64,000 nt of DNA from Alkalilimnicola ehrlichii (GTDB taxonomy: Bacteria > Pseudomonadota > Gammaproteobacteria > Nitrococcales > AK92). Every line of letters starts with the position of its first letter. The stretch's first letter is position 1. The stretch is from contig NZ_NFZV01000009.1 in the NCBI RefSeq assembly GCF_003399765.1, positions 62,001 through 126,000 on the forward strand, in the 5' to 3' direction. The notes below the pieces were generated by a model that had not been told where the DNA came from, ran no database searches, and was given only the letters and a program-made list of their open reading frames with translations. This document shows, in pieces, positions 9,605-18,470 of the stretch. Position numbers and translations under genes: made by a program.

Positions 9605-9734
9605 GCGATAATTTCGCTACCATACGCTGCGGCACGAGTCCGACGGCAAGCAAGCTTCGGGTGGCTAATCCAGACAACTGCACTTTTTCGCATATCGCTG
9701 GCCATTATCGACGAGTAGATATCCATCGACCGGA

Positions 9735-10004
9735 TCACTCGTCATAGGGTTCATTCGTACGTGGCGCGCTCGGTGCCTGTTCGTCCAGCGACCGCCGGTA
9801 CCGAATACAGCCTTGTAGAAACACAGGCCACTCCGGTACGGCTGGAATCGGATCAGTTTTTTCCGGCAGCAATGCCCACAGCGCAGGGTGGTGCCAACAA
9901 AGGTCATGACCCGTTGCATCGCGATGCCGACGAATTCCGCGGCGTAGCTTTTTGATTTCCAACAAAAGTTCGGCGCGGGTCATTTGTTCGAGGTCTTCGT
10001 CCAT
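9735..10004 (-). CDS. Conserved 89-residue protein
   Basis: The start MDEDLEQMTRAELLLEIKKL at 10004 has a strong GGAGGAAT site. The N-terminal half is a charged helix. The rest carries a Cys/His-rich stretch, HRDATGHDLCWHHPALWALL, and the motif WPVFLQGCIRYRRSLDEQ. I have the impression of a small conserved family in gammaproteobacteria but cannot name it. The longer frame to 10151 has no ribosome site and is rejected. Confidence 0.7.
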   Translation of the reverse strand: MDEDLEQMTRAELLLEIKKLRRGIRRHRDATGHDLCWHHPALWALLPEKTDPIPAVPEWPVFLQGCIRYRRSLDEQAPSAPRTNEPYDE

Positions 10005-10319
10005 GACATTCCTCCACAAACGGTACCGCCTACTCGATACGGGCCGGCGGCCCGTCGAGCGGCTTATGAACGTCGCCCGACAAAGCGGGGTATTCCGGTC
10101 GCCTCCGTTTCGCGCGTCGCGCATGGTGGCGGACTCGATACCGCCGGCCATCCGACCATAAATGAGGCGAGGGGCTCCTTGCGTCCGCGATGAAGCTCGC
10201 TGGATGTTGCGCCGCTTCTACGGCCTACTATTCTTCCTGGGGGTTACGCCGGAAGTTGCCAGGGGCCTGTCGCTCTGCGAAAGCTCCAGCTCGCTTTGAT
10301 ATCGCTATACAACGCATTT
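10005..10319. other. Intergenic region, no gene seen
   Basis: This 315-base gap lies between two minus-strand genes. It holds a 7-base-pair inverted repeat (ACGGGCC-GGC-GGCCCGT, 10039-10055) close to the start of the 89-residue gene. I see nothing else I can support. Confidence 0.4.
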
Positions 10320-11789
10320 CTAATGCTTATTCCAGAATCGATCGCGCAGCTTGCGCTTGGCTACTTTACCGTTATCGTCGCGGGGTAGTGCCGTTACCAA
10401 GCGAATATCGCGTGGAACCTTGTAGTTGGCTAGCCGTTGCGACAAGTATGTACGGAGTGTGGCAGGTTCCAGTTGTAGTCCGTCTGCCGGCTGTACGAGG
10501 CCAAGTAGCGATTCGCCGTATTCTTCGTCAGGTACACCCAGGATGGCGCAGTCGGCGACTTCGGGAAGCTCCAGCAGGGCGTTTTCGATCTCGGCCGGGT
10601 AAATATTTACGCCGCCGGAAATGACCATGTCCGCCGCTCGGTCGCAAACGTAGAGGTAGCCTGCTTCGTCGCGATAGCCCATATCGCCCACGGTGGCGAG
10701 CTCGCCGTGAGCGGCTTTAGCGCGGGCCTCCGGGTTGTTGTGATACGTGAAGTCGGAAAAGGCGGGTTGGCGTCCATAGATAATGCCGATCTCGTTCGCC
10801 TCGCACTCGCGGCCGTCTTCCCGCAGGATCTTTATTTGAGCGCCGGTGATCGGCAGCCCAACGCTACCCGGTTTACGGCGCGCACCTTGCGGGTCTTGAA
10901 CCGTTAGCATGCCGGTTTCGCTGGAAGCGTAAGTCTCGTAGATGACGTCGCCCCACCAGTCGAGCATGGCCCGCTTAACTTCCGGTGCGCAGGGCGCGCC
11001 TGTGGAGGCGACGAAACGCACCGATGAGAGGTCATAGCGTTGCCGAACCGCCGCCGGAAGGCGCAGTAAGCGAACGTACATTATGGGGACGAGATAAACC
11101 GTGGTAATACGGTGGCGTTCGATCAGTGCCAGTAACTGCTCCGGTTCGAAGCGCGGCATTAGTACTAGCAGATCGCCCAGTTGTAGCGTTTGTTGCGTCA
11201 TGGAGCTGGGGGCACTGTGATAGAGTGGGGCTGGCATTAGCGTGCGAACGCCGGGCTCCACGCCCCAGGCCTCGGCGGAGAGTTGCTGTAGCAATGGCAG
11301 TTGCTCCGGTGTCAGCGGTAGCCGCCTTACCCCTTTCGGGCGGCCGGTCGTCCCGGAGGTATAAGCCATGTGGCCACGCGGGGCGCGCTCCGGTCCATCG
11401 TAAAGCGGTTGCGTTTGTAACCAATGTTCGTAGCTGCGCGGTGTCGCAGCGGGGGCGTCGGTCACGAGCACCGTCAGGTTGTCGGGTACCGCCGGGGCAA
11501 TGCTGGCCAGTAAGTCGGACTGTATAATCAGTACTTTAGCGCCGGAATCCTGTAGCAGATAACGTGCTTCTTCCGTCTTGAAATGCCAGTTGATCGGGCA
11601 GTAGTAAATTCCCGCGGTACGGCATGCCATGATGACGTCAAGGTAGACAGGATCGTTGCGAAGCATGAGTGCGATGACGTCGCCTTCCTCTACCCCTAAC
11701 TGCGTTAGTCCGCCTGCCAGCCTTAATCCGCGTTGCCTAACTTCGTCGGCTGAACGGTGCAGATTTTCGAATATAAGAGCGGCTGTCAT
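10320..11789 (-). CDS. Acyl-CoA synthetase (AMP-forming)
   Basis: This 489-residue ANL-superfamily enzyme activates a carboxylic acid as acyl-AMP and then acyl-CoA. The start MTAALIFENLHRSADEV at 11789 follows GGAGGAG. The motifs are AYTSGTTGRPKGVRR (about residues 144-158), YETYASSETGMLT, GDMGYRDEAGYLYVCDRAADM and the C-terminal catalytic Lys region DDNGKVAKRKLR. It is short for FadD-type ligases, and its substrate is not evident. The longer frame upstream is not conserved. Confidence 0.9.
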   Translation of the reverse strand: MTAALIFENLHRSADEVRQRGLRLAGGLTQLGVEEGDVIALMLRNDPVYLDVIMACRTAGIYYCPINWHFKTEEARYLLQDSGAKVLIIQSDLLASIAPAVPDNLTVLVTDAPAATPRSYEHWLQTQPLYDGPERAPRGHMAYTSGTTGRPKGVRRLPLTPEQLPLLQQLSAEAWGVEPGVRTLMPAPLYHSAPSSMTQQTLQLGDLLVLMPRFEPEQLLALIERHRITTVYLVPIMYVRLLRLPAAVRQRYDLSSVRFVASTGAPCAPEVKRAMLDWWGDVIYETYASSETGMLTVQDPQGARRKPGSVGLPITGAQIKILREDGRECEANEIGIIYGRQPAFSDFTYHNNPEARAKAAHGELATVGDMGYRDEAGYLYVCDRAADMVISGGVNIYPAEIENALLELPEVADCAILGVPDEEYGESLLGLVQPADGLQLEPATLRTYLSQRLANYKVPRDIRLVTALPRDDNGKVAKRKLRDRFWNKH

Positions 11790-11979
11790 AGGGTGTCTCC
11801 TCCGTCCGCCACGATCACGCTGTGTTTTAAAGCAGCGAGTCGTGCATGTTTTGTTATAGCGCGTCGATAATCTACTAATGAATAAACTATAGGACGTGTT
11901 TGTCTGTGCCGACAATGCGAGGCATGAGTTATGGTGCGTAACGATCGGCTTGGTTTAAGCTCACTGTTCGTCGTGCGAT

Positions 11980-13131
11980 ATGGTGGTTCCTATGTCTGCG
12001 TTTCTGCATCGCTTATTTCTCTTCCTGTATCGGCCCCGGTTCGTCGTGTTCAGTCTACTGAGCGTGATGCTATATGCCGCGCCGGCTAGTGCGGCGGCGG
12101 AGCCGGAGAGCAACTGGCTGAATGTGGTGCGTAAGACCCCCTATTGGGCGAGCCAGGGCGTAGCGGAGAACCTCGCCACTATTCGCAGTTGGGTCTTGTT
12201 GGGGGAGGGGTATTGTGGCGAGTCTCGCCGACATTTGTTGTTCGACCATCGTGCACGGTTTCTAGCCTACATCGACGATGCGGATAGCCGCGAGGCGACT
12301 ATCGACCGGCTTAACGATACGCGACAGCGCTTAGTGCAACAGGAGCGTGCCGCTTACTGGAGCCGTGGCAGTGCGAACAGCCGCGGTTACCCGTTAGCCT
12401 TGGCGTGCCATCAACCCGATGCCGACATGGCGGTGGCGATCGCCCGGCTAACGGGGGCGACCGACGAGTACAGGATTTGGGGGACATGGGACGGTATTCG
12501 TGTCGGCGAGCCCGATAGCCAGGTTTCGCTGGTCGAGTTGTTTCGCATAGTGTACGAGCATCGTAAAGCGCAAGGGCGGTTTACGTTCCCGGATGGCGTG
12601 ATGCCTACGTTTTTGGGTAAGACCATCATTGAAAGCGGCGGCCAGAAAGATGCCTTGTCGCCGCAGGCAGCCCGAGGAATCATGCAGCTTAGGCCCGAAG
12701 TTCTTGATGACTGCGAGATTCCGGAACGATATCGGCTGCATCGTATCGCTCAGGTCGATTGCGCTCTACGGCTCGTAGAGCAGAATCACCGCAATTTGCG
12801 GGAACCGTTTATGGCCGTTTTCGGCGCAATGGCCACCGAGAAGCGCGAACAACTCTACGGTTTCCTTCTCACGCAGTCTTACCAGATCGGCGTTGGTCGC
12901 ACTATCGAGCTGCTAGAAGACGACGAGTTGGGAAGAGCGGCTCGTTACTTCGCGGCTAACGATCAAAACTTCAGTGCCGGAGATATTCAAGTCGGCCTTA
13001 TTTTTCATAATATGGGGCGCCGGGATATAGGGCTGCGTACGCTGTACTACGTGACGGATGCCCGTATCGCCCGTGAAGCGTTGTGCGCGAGTGCAGCAAT
13101 GAAGGACGACCCTTGGTGCGCGGCGCCTTAG
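11980..13131 (+). CDS. Secreted lytic transglycosylase-like protein (SLT domain)
   Basis: This 383-residue exported protein has a signal sequence (hydrophobic stretch about residues 20-37, cleavage near ASAAA). The C-terminal half holds the lysozyme-like SLT motif: TIIESGGQKDALSPQAARGI carries the catalytic Glu and is followed by MQL. The N-terminal 200 residues are not recognised. It probably cleaves peptidoglycan. Two ATG codons (11980 and 11992) are possible starts. A hairpin follows the stop. Confidence 0.8.
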   Translation: MVVPMSAFLHRLFLFLYRPRFVVFSLLSVMLYAAPASAAAEPESNWLNVVRKTPYWASQGVAENLATIRSWVLLGEGYCGESRRHLLFDHRARFLAYIDDADSREATIDRLNDTRQRLVQQERAAYWSRGSANSRGYPLALACHQPDADMAVAIARLTGATDEYRIWGTWDGIRVGEPDSQVSLVELFRIVYEHRKAQGRFTFPDGVMPTFLGKTIIESGGQKDALSPQAARGIMQLRPEVLDDCEIPERYRLHRIAQVDCALRLVEQNHRNLREPFMAVFGAMATEKREQLYGFLLTQSYQIGVGRTIELLEDDELGRAARYFAANDQNFSAGDIQVGLIFHNMGRRDIGLRTLYYVTDARIAREALCASAAMKDDPWCAAP

Positions 13132-13147
13132 CGAGGAGGCAAAAGGC

Positions 13148-13187
13148 GGGCAACATGCTATCCATTAAAGTGTGTCGCATGTTGCCC
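13148..13187 (+). terminator. Hairpin after the transglycosylase gene
   Basis: A perfect 11-base-pair stem (GGGCAACATGC / GCATGTTGCCC) with an 18-base loop lies between two convergent genes. No T run follows. Confidence 0.45.
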
Positions 13188-13215
13188 CGCGGGCAGGGGG
13201 CGCCCGGGCGCACCG

Positions 13216-13710
13216 CTAGCGTGTGCCCGTGCGGTGGTAGTTTGCGTCGTCTACCTTGGGCGCGCTAAGCGATGAAAATTGAGCCTTAATTTGCTCGGCT
13301 TGTTCCTGAAGCTTCTCCATTGGCGTGGCAAACCCGAAGATTCCGGTAAAGTGTAGAAACATCCGATAGCCGAATTTGAACGCATCGCCGCGCTTGCGGG
13401 GGATGAGATGCAGGTGGGCGTGCGGAATGTGCTGGTTGGTAGCTTTGCCGTCGTTGACCAGTAAATGGGTGCCTTCCACGCCGAAGCCCGCCTTGCGTTG
13501 CGCGGCCAACAGAAAGTCGTATACCCGGTAGAGATGTTGTCGCGTCTGTGCGTCGAGTTCTTCTAGCTTTTCTACGTGCTGTTTCGGAATTAAAAGCACA
13601 TGCGCGTCGCCTAGCGGGTGAATATCCATGAACGCAAAGGATAGATCGTCCTCGTAGACCTGTGCGCAACGTTCCGAGCCGGCGATAATTTTACAAAAAA
13701 GGCAATCCAT
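13216..13710 (-). CDS. HIT-family protein
   Basis: This 164-residue histidine-triad nucleotide hydrolase or transferase has the hallmark HIPHAHLHLIPR (H-x-H-x-H), the N-terminal CLFCKIIAG and DLSFAFMDI. The start at 13710 has AGGAG 12 bases upstream. It lies 18 bases after the desaturase gene on the same strand, so it is the last gene of the minus-strand operon beginning with the ACP gene. Its role there is unknown; it may only be co-transcribed. Confidence 0.88.
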   Translation of the reverse strand: MDCLFCKIIAGSERCAQVYEDDLSFAFMDIHPLGDAHVLLIPKQHVEKLEELDAQTRQHLYRVYDFLLAAQRKAGFGVEGTHLLVNDGKATNQHIPHAHLHLIPRKRGDAFKFGYRMFLHFTGIFGFATPMEKLQEQAEQIKAQFSSLSAPKVDDANYHRTGTR

Positions 13711-13728
13711 GGCGGCAATGCTCTCCTG

Positions 13729-14712
13729 CTACTTTACGTGGTTATCGGCGGGGCGAGTGTCGGCTACCAGACTACTATCTTCCTCCGCAGGAGGCGAGTT
13801 TGCGAAGGCACGCTCGAGAACCCAGCGGTCACGCAGAAACTCCTTGTCCGCCATCAGCCTCGCCAGTTTAGGCAAATTGCAGAAGGGAACCGCGGGATAA
13901 GCATGGTGTTCGACGTGATAGTTGATGTTTGCCCATATAAGCCCGAATAAACGGCTCGTTACGGTGATGGTGTTCTTGGCTAGGTCGAGCCGTCCTTCGT
14001 CGTCGGACGGCAGCGTCGCCATAGGGTAATGTTCGTAGCCGCGCGAGATGGGATTGATCACCAGTGCGAGCAATAGCAGCGGCAACACGAAGATCAGCAC
14101 AAACTCATAGATTAAACCTTGCCAGATAAAGAGTGCGAACAAAGCAACAGCGATGGTGAGATTGACGGCCAGCTCGGCCAGTACGGCATTGCGTACCTTA
14201 TTGCCGTAGCGCACCATCGAAAGGTAGGTAAAGCGCGGTACGAACAGAGCAATGCGCACAAATAGCCACTTTACGCCGTCCGTGTAGTGCCATTCGTCGG
14301 GGTCTTTCTCCGGATCGCCGAGGTAACGGTGGTGTCGCTTATGACATTCCGTGAAAGCCGTGTACGGAAAGACGATGAAGGCTGCCAGCGCGCGACCGAA
14401 CCATTTGTTTAACGTGCGCGAGCGGAACGCGCTCTGATGACCGCAGTCGTGTTGTAGCACCGTGAAGGTATGTAGCTGGTTGCCCATGATGAGCACCGCG
14501 ACGATATGCACTAGTATCGAGTCGGTGAAAGCGATGAGTAAGGCGCATGCGAACCACACGGCCAGATGGATGGTAAGTGCCAGTAGAAATTTCTCCGGTA
14601 CAGGTTTCAGCAGCGCGAGTAGTTCCGCGTTGCGGTCCTTGGCGACTTTGAGATCCGCCCGTTTTGCTAAACGGATTTCGTCTTGCGCAGCCAGCAGGTC
14701 TGTTCTGTCCAT
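13729..14712 (-). CDS. Membrane fatty acid desaturase
   Basis: This 327-residue integral membrane di-iron desaturase has the three His boxes HDCGH (about residues 89-93), HKRHH and the C-terminal HVEHH. Four or so hydrophobic segments lie around them. It should insert or convert double bonds in a fatty acyl chain, taking electrons from the adjacent ferredoxin reductase gene 27 bases upstream. The start at 14712 has GAGG 8 bases upstream. It is less like the other three desaturases of this cluster than they are like each other. Confidence 0.9.
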   Translation of the reverse strand: MDRTDLLAAQDEIRLAKRADLKVAKDRNAELLALLKPVPEKFLLALTIHLAVWFACALLIAFTDSILVHIVAVLIMGNQLHTFTVLQHDCGHQSAFRSRTLNKWFGRALAAFIVFPYTAFTECHKRHHRYLGDPEKDPDEWHYTDGVKWLFVRIALFVPRFTYLSMVRYGNKVRNAVLAELAVNLTIAVALFALFIWQGLIYEFVLIFVLPLLLLALVINPISRGYEHYPMATLPSDDEGRLDLAKNTITVTSRLFGLIWANINYHVEHHAYPAVPFCNLPKLARLMADKEFLRDRWVLERAFANSPPAEEDSSLVADTRPADNHVK

Positions 14713-14739
14713 CGTGTAGACCTCGTCGGGATTAATGGG

Positions 14740-15789
14740 TTATTCGATTTGTAAGCGAACTTCATCTGTTAACGGGCGGCCAACGCACATCAGTGCCTGA
14801 CCCATTTGCAGCTCGCTTTTGGAAAGGCCGTGACCTTCTTCCATAGCCACCTCGCCAGCCAGCTTTTTACAGACGCAGGCTGTACAGAAGCCGCTTCGGC
14901 ACGAAAACGGCGGTTCGACGCCGTTGGCTAGCGCGGCTTCCAGAATCGTTTGCTCAGGCAAGACTTGGAAGCTGAACTCCTGGCCGTTCATCTGCAGCGA
15001 GACTTTCTTCGGTGTGTTCGGTACGTCGGTATTGCCGGAGCCGGTTTTCTGTCTCGCTGTGACAAAGCGCTCGCAGTGGACGCTAGGTTCGGGGACTTGG
15101 AGTTCGGTAAGTGCCTCGAGTGCTTGCTCCATTAGCCCTGACGGGCCGCACAGGTAATATTCAACCGGTTGCTCCGACTGCCGTTGCAGAGAAGAGAATA
15201 GTTCTGTGGCGCCTTGGTGGGTGAGCCGGTTGGCCGGTTGGTCAGGCTGCGGTTGGGAAAAGATGTGCCGAATCGCTAGTCGGCCGGGAAACTGTGTCTG
15301 AAGCTTCGTTAACTTGTCGCGGAAGATGACGGATTCCGGTGTGCGATTGCAGTAAACCAGCGACACATAGCTGCCCGGCTCGAAATGCAACGCGCTTTTT
15401 AGGATCGAAAACAGCGGGGAGATTCCGCTGCCGCCGGCAAATAGCACCAAGTGTCGCGGCTGCCGAGGGCTTGGAGTATGGACGAACGAGCCTTGGGCGC
15501 CGAATGTTTTTACGCTGTCGCCGGCGCTCAATGCGTGCACGAACTGCGTCGATACCTTGCCGCCTTGGACCCGCTTGACGGTGATCGACAGGTGTTTATC
15601 GATGCCGGGCGTGCTACTTAGAGAGTAGGCCCGGCACACGCGGCCATCGCCGGTATCCACTTCGAAGCTTAGATACTGACCTGCCGAGTAGCTGATTTTG
15701 CGCAGTAACGGCTGTTTGAAATGAATGGTAACGGCGTCATCGGTTTCAGGTTCGATGGCCACGACTTTCAAATTCTGTAACTTCTTCAT
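14740..15789 (-). CDS. Ferredoxin reductase with C-terminal 2Fe-2S domain
   Basis: This 349-residue electron-transfer protein has an N-terminal FAD-binding barrel (AYSLSS near residue 55), an NAD(P)-binding domain (LVLFAGGSGISPLFSIL at about 114-130, later YYLCGPSGLME) and a C-terminal plant-type 2Fe-2S ferredoxin (CRSGFCTACVCK, then ALMCVG). Such single-chain NAD(P)H reductases feed membrane di-iron desaturases. It lies between two desaturase genes in the same operon, so it is probably their dedicated donor. Confidence 0.92.
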   Translation of the reverse strand: MKKLQNLKVVAIEPETDDAVTIHFKQPLLRKISYSAGQYLSFEVDTGDGRVCRAYSLSSTPGIDKHLSITVKRVQGGKVSTQFVHALSAGDSVKTFGAQGSFVHTPSPRQPRHLVLFAGGSGISPLFSILKSALHFEPGSYVSLVYCNRTPESVIFRDKLTKLQTQFPGRLAIRHIFSQPQPDQPANRLTHQGATELFSSLQRQSEQPVEYYLCGPSGLMEQALEALTELQVPEPSVHCERFVTARQKTGSGNTDVPNTPKKVSLQMNGQEFSFQVLPEQTILEAALANGVEPPFSCRSGFCTACVCKKLAGEVAMEEGHGLSKSELQMGQALMCVGRPLTDEVRLQIE

Positions 15790-15807
15790 AAGTCGGTTCC
15801 GGCTTGC

Positions 15808-17082
15808 CTAGGCAGCAGCGTTTTTTGTCAACGTGTGCCGGTGGAAATCCTTTTCTTGTTCGGCTATCGGTGCCGGTTGTACGCGCTGTTTCAGCAGCTC
15901 TACCTTTTCCGCGTGCGACATCGGCTCCCACCAGTCGAGCTTGGCAGCTAGCGTGTCGAAACGGCGCAACATCATGAGTAAGAACAGATCCAGCACACTG
16001 AGGTCGCGGAAAACCATCGAGCGGGAAGCCTTCATTTCCGGTTTGATCTTTTCGAACAGGGCGGGCGACTCCGACCAATGCACGTTCGCCCAGTGGTGAT
16101 GGCACACGTGATAGCCCTCGTTCAGCACATTGACGGGTGTTTCCAGAAGGGTCGTCGTGTTGCACATGAAATCCTTAGGATCTTGTTGTCCGCCGTAGAA
16201 GGCGTGCTGCGCCCAGTGGATGACGCCCATTAGAAAGTTGCTGGCACCCCAGGGTATGAGCATGTACAGCACCGCGATTTGCCAGCTGTACAGCGCCAGC
16301 AAGGCGAGTAAGCCGAAGTAGATCAGGTTGCCCATCACCATACTGCGCATCTGGGCCGTCTTACGTCGGCTTTTGAAGTACAAGTATGGAGAGATCATGA
16401 ATTGCTGGTACATAACCTCGCGCACCATATAGACCATGAAGTGCCAAGCGTTGGCGTGGTTGTAGCGTGCGGTGGCATAGATATCGAGCGGGCCGGTGTT
16501 TTCGCGGTGATGCTGCTGCAGATGGGCGGTCGCGTGCGGCACCAAACCTAGTGGTACGGCAAAGAAAATGTAGAGGAATGTGTTGCCGGTCCAGGTCTCG
16601 CAGCGGCTATCGCCCTTGAAAATGCCGCCGCGGCGGTGCCCTTCTTGATGCATGGCGCTGAAGGAGCGTACGAAAGCGCGGATATTTGGCCCGTAAACGA
16701 ATGCGTAGAAGGCCAGTACCAGCGGCCAGACAATCTCTTGTAGGACAAGTTGCAGCCCGAGTACCGGAAAGGCCGTGAGCCCAAGCGTAATAGCGGCTGC
16801 CAGGATAGGTTCGTCGCGCGGGTCTTTCAGAATTCGGTTCGCAAGCCGCTGTACGAGGGCGTGATAACGCTCGACAATCCCGTTGCCGAGCGTGGCCAGC
16901 CCAGGTATGAGCGCAAGTAACCGGCGGCCGCCTTGCAAAAGGATGGACAGCAACAAAATGGCGCCGGCGGCCACTGTGTTAAAGGCCACTAAGACGGCGA
17001 ATACCGGCAGCAATAAGGCATGAAGCAGTGGATTAACGTTGCCGGGACGCTTTGGATAGAGGCTAGCGTTGTATAGGGACAT
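15808..17082 (-). CDS. Membrane fatty acid desaturase (paralogue of 24983-26271 and 26268-27545)
   Basis: This di-iron membrane desaturase has His boxes HQEGH, HLQQHH and HVCHHH, plus a further ANVHW motif. It shares long stretches with the two plus-strand desaturases (ILKDPRDEPILAA, QQHHREN, NEGYH, WEPMSHAEK). I chose the start at 17082 (MSLYNASLYPKRPGNVNP), because NPLLH begins the common region in all three. Starts at 17112 and 17259 are open; the last has AAGGG 9 bases upstream. It lies in the minus-strand operon between the TamT-like and ferredoxin reductase genes. The substrate is probably ACP-bound acyl chains, by analogy with JamB/Cay desaturases. Confidence 0.85.
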   Translation of the reverse strand: MSLYNASLYPKRPGNVNPLLHALLLPVFAVLVAFNTVAAGAILLLSILLQGGRRLLALIPGLATLGNGIVERYHALVQRLANRILKDPRDEPILAAAITLGLTAFPVLGLQLVLQEIVWPLVLAFYAFVYGPNIRAFVRSFSAMHQEGHRRGGIFKGDSRCETWTGNTFLYIFFAVPLGLVPHATAHLQQHHRENTGPLDIYATARYNHANAWHFMVYMVREVMYQQFMISPYLYFKSRRKTAQMRSMVMGNLIYFGLLALLALYSWQIAVLYMLIPWGASNFLMGVIHWAQHAFYGGQQDPKDFMCNTTTLLETPVNVLNEGYHVCHHHWANVHWSESPALFEKIKPEMKASRSMVFRDLSVLDLFLLMMLRRFDTLAAKLDWWEPMSHAEKVELLKQRVQPAPIAEQEKDFHRHTLTKNAAA

Positions 17083-17274
17083 GCGCAGGTCAGGCTCTTG
17101 TTCGATAAGCATGCCGCTTTGGCCGACTGTAATTCCTGCCAAAGCGGCTCTTTGTTGGGCATAAATTGTTGTAGTCCGTAGGCATGTGCTTGGCGATAGT
17201 CGGCGCAGGGTTGGCCGCGGTGAGCGGATAAACGCCTCTATGCCGGCCAAGCTAATCATGCCGGTGCCCTTTTC

Positions 17275-18438
17275 TTAAACATGCGCCGGTTCCGGCGCGT
17301 CTACTGTCGATCCGGTGTTGCGCAGGAAATCTGCCAGGGTCGGCGCGGCAGCGGTACGCGAGATAGGGTGGAAACCAATGGCGCGGGATGCTGCCAGTAA
17401 GTAGCTCACCTGCTCGGATTCGATAAAGCTCATTCCGCCCAGTAGCTCAACGGCGAGATTGCTTGCCCGTTCGATAGCTGCTTGAACGCTAAAGCGCGAG
17501 CACAGCGCTTGGCTATACAATCCCGCATCGGCCTCCTGCCGCTGTTCGAGCGTGCCGGCTGTGCCGAGCAAGGCCTGATGTGCACCTTCGAGTTCGATCG
17601 CTAGCTGGGCGAGGTGGGTATCCTGCACGCCGCGCTTGCAAACGAGTAGCTCGACCAATGCCGAGGCAGCACCCAAATAGCTTGCACCGACCATTAGCTG
17701 AAACCAGCACAAGCCTGAGATGGAGGCTTCTTGGGCGGAGGCTTCGATCTCTTCCGCATTGGCCCCTTCGGCTAATAGCACCATTTCATCCGGCACAAAA
17801 ACATCGTTAAATATCAGAGCATTGCTGTCGGTTGCGCGGAGGATGGGAGTTTTCCAGAATGGTTCGCGGGTGATGTTCGCGCCTTCCGCGAAGATGACCG
17901 CAAAACCTTGATGATCGACGCCGCCTGTATCGGTGCAGGCGACGCCGGCGACGATGACATCCATGTCATGGCTCATGGTGCAGGGTTTTTTCGTCCCACG
18001 GAGGACAAAGCCGCCGTCTACGGCACTAGCCTTAAGGCTGGAATTGAAGATGGGCGAGCCGGGTTTTCCTTCGGCGAAGGCGGAGGCCAGCAGTAGTTGA
18101 TTGTTAGCGATCGAACGTAGCAGGTCTTCGGCGGCCGGAATGATGCCGCCGAGCTGAACGATGGTCGCAATCGTGTGATGATGCATCGTCATCATGACCG
18201 CCAGCGAAGGGCATAAAGAGCCTACTGCTCGCAGCACATTGATGGTGTCGCGCGGGGAGGCGCCCAGCCCCCCGTATTGTTGGGGGATGAGTAGGCCGGC
18301 GGCGTTGGAGCGGCGAAATAGTTGGCAAAGCTGCGCCGGTTCGGCGTGTTCGAGCTGCATTAGACCCTGATGCTTGAGTTCGGCGATTAGTCCTGGCAGG
18401 TATTGCTCGGTAGCCGCTCTGGCTTCTTGAATCGACAT
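17275..18438 (-). CDS. Acyl-CoA/acyl-ACP dehydrogenase family protein (TamT-like)
   Basis: This 387-residue flavoprotein has the acyl-CoA dehydrogenase fold: an N-terminal helical domain, a middle domain with LRGTKKPCTMSHDMDVIVAG, and a C-terminal helical domain. It has the family's usual length. In tambjamine clusters a homologous protein, TamT, introduces a double bond into the carrier-bound fatty acid. Here the gene lies 32 bases downstream of a TamH-like gene and upstream of a desaturase, which suggests the same role. The assignment as TamT-like rests on context; the fold assignment is firm. Confidence 0.8.
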   Translation of the reverse strand: MSIQEARAATEQYLPGLIAELKHQGLMQLEHAEPAQLCQLFRRSNAAGLLIPQQYGGLGASPRDTINVLRAVGSLCPSLAVMMTMHHHTIATIVQLGGIIPAAEDLLRSIANNQLLLASAFAEGKPGSPIFNSSLKASAVDGGFVLRGTKKPCTMSHDMDVIVAGVACTDTGGVDHQGFAVIFAEGANITREPFWKTPILRATDSNALIFNDVFVPDEMVLLAEGANAEEIEASAQEASISGLCWFQLMVGASYLGAASALVELLVCKRGVQDTHLAQLAIELEGAHQALLGTAGTLEQRQEADAGLYSQALCSRFSVQAAIERASNLAVELLGGMSFIESEQVSYLLAASRAIGFHPISRTAAAPTLADFLRNTGSTVDAPEPAHV

Positions 18439-18470
18439 GTATTGGCAGCCTCTCTTTCAGTAAATGGTAA

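Noticed and set aside
16990-17259. Desaturase start at 17259
   Set aside because: It has an AAGGG site, but the added 59 residues look random and the paralogues begin near the NPLLH segment. Kept as a possible alternative, not the chosen start.
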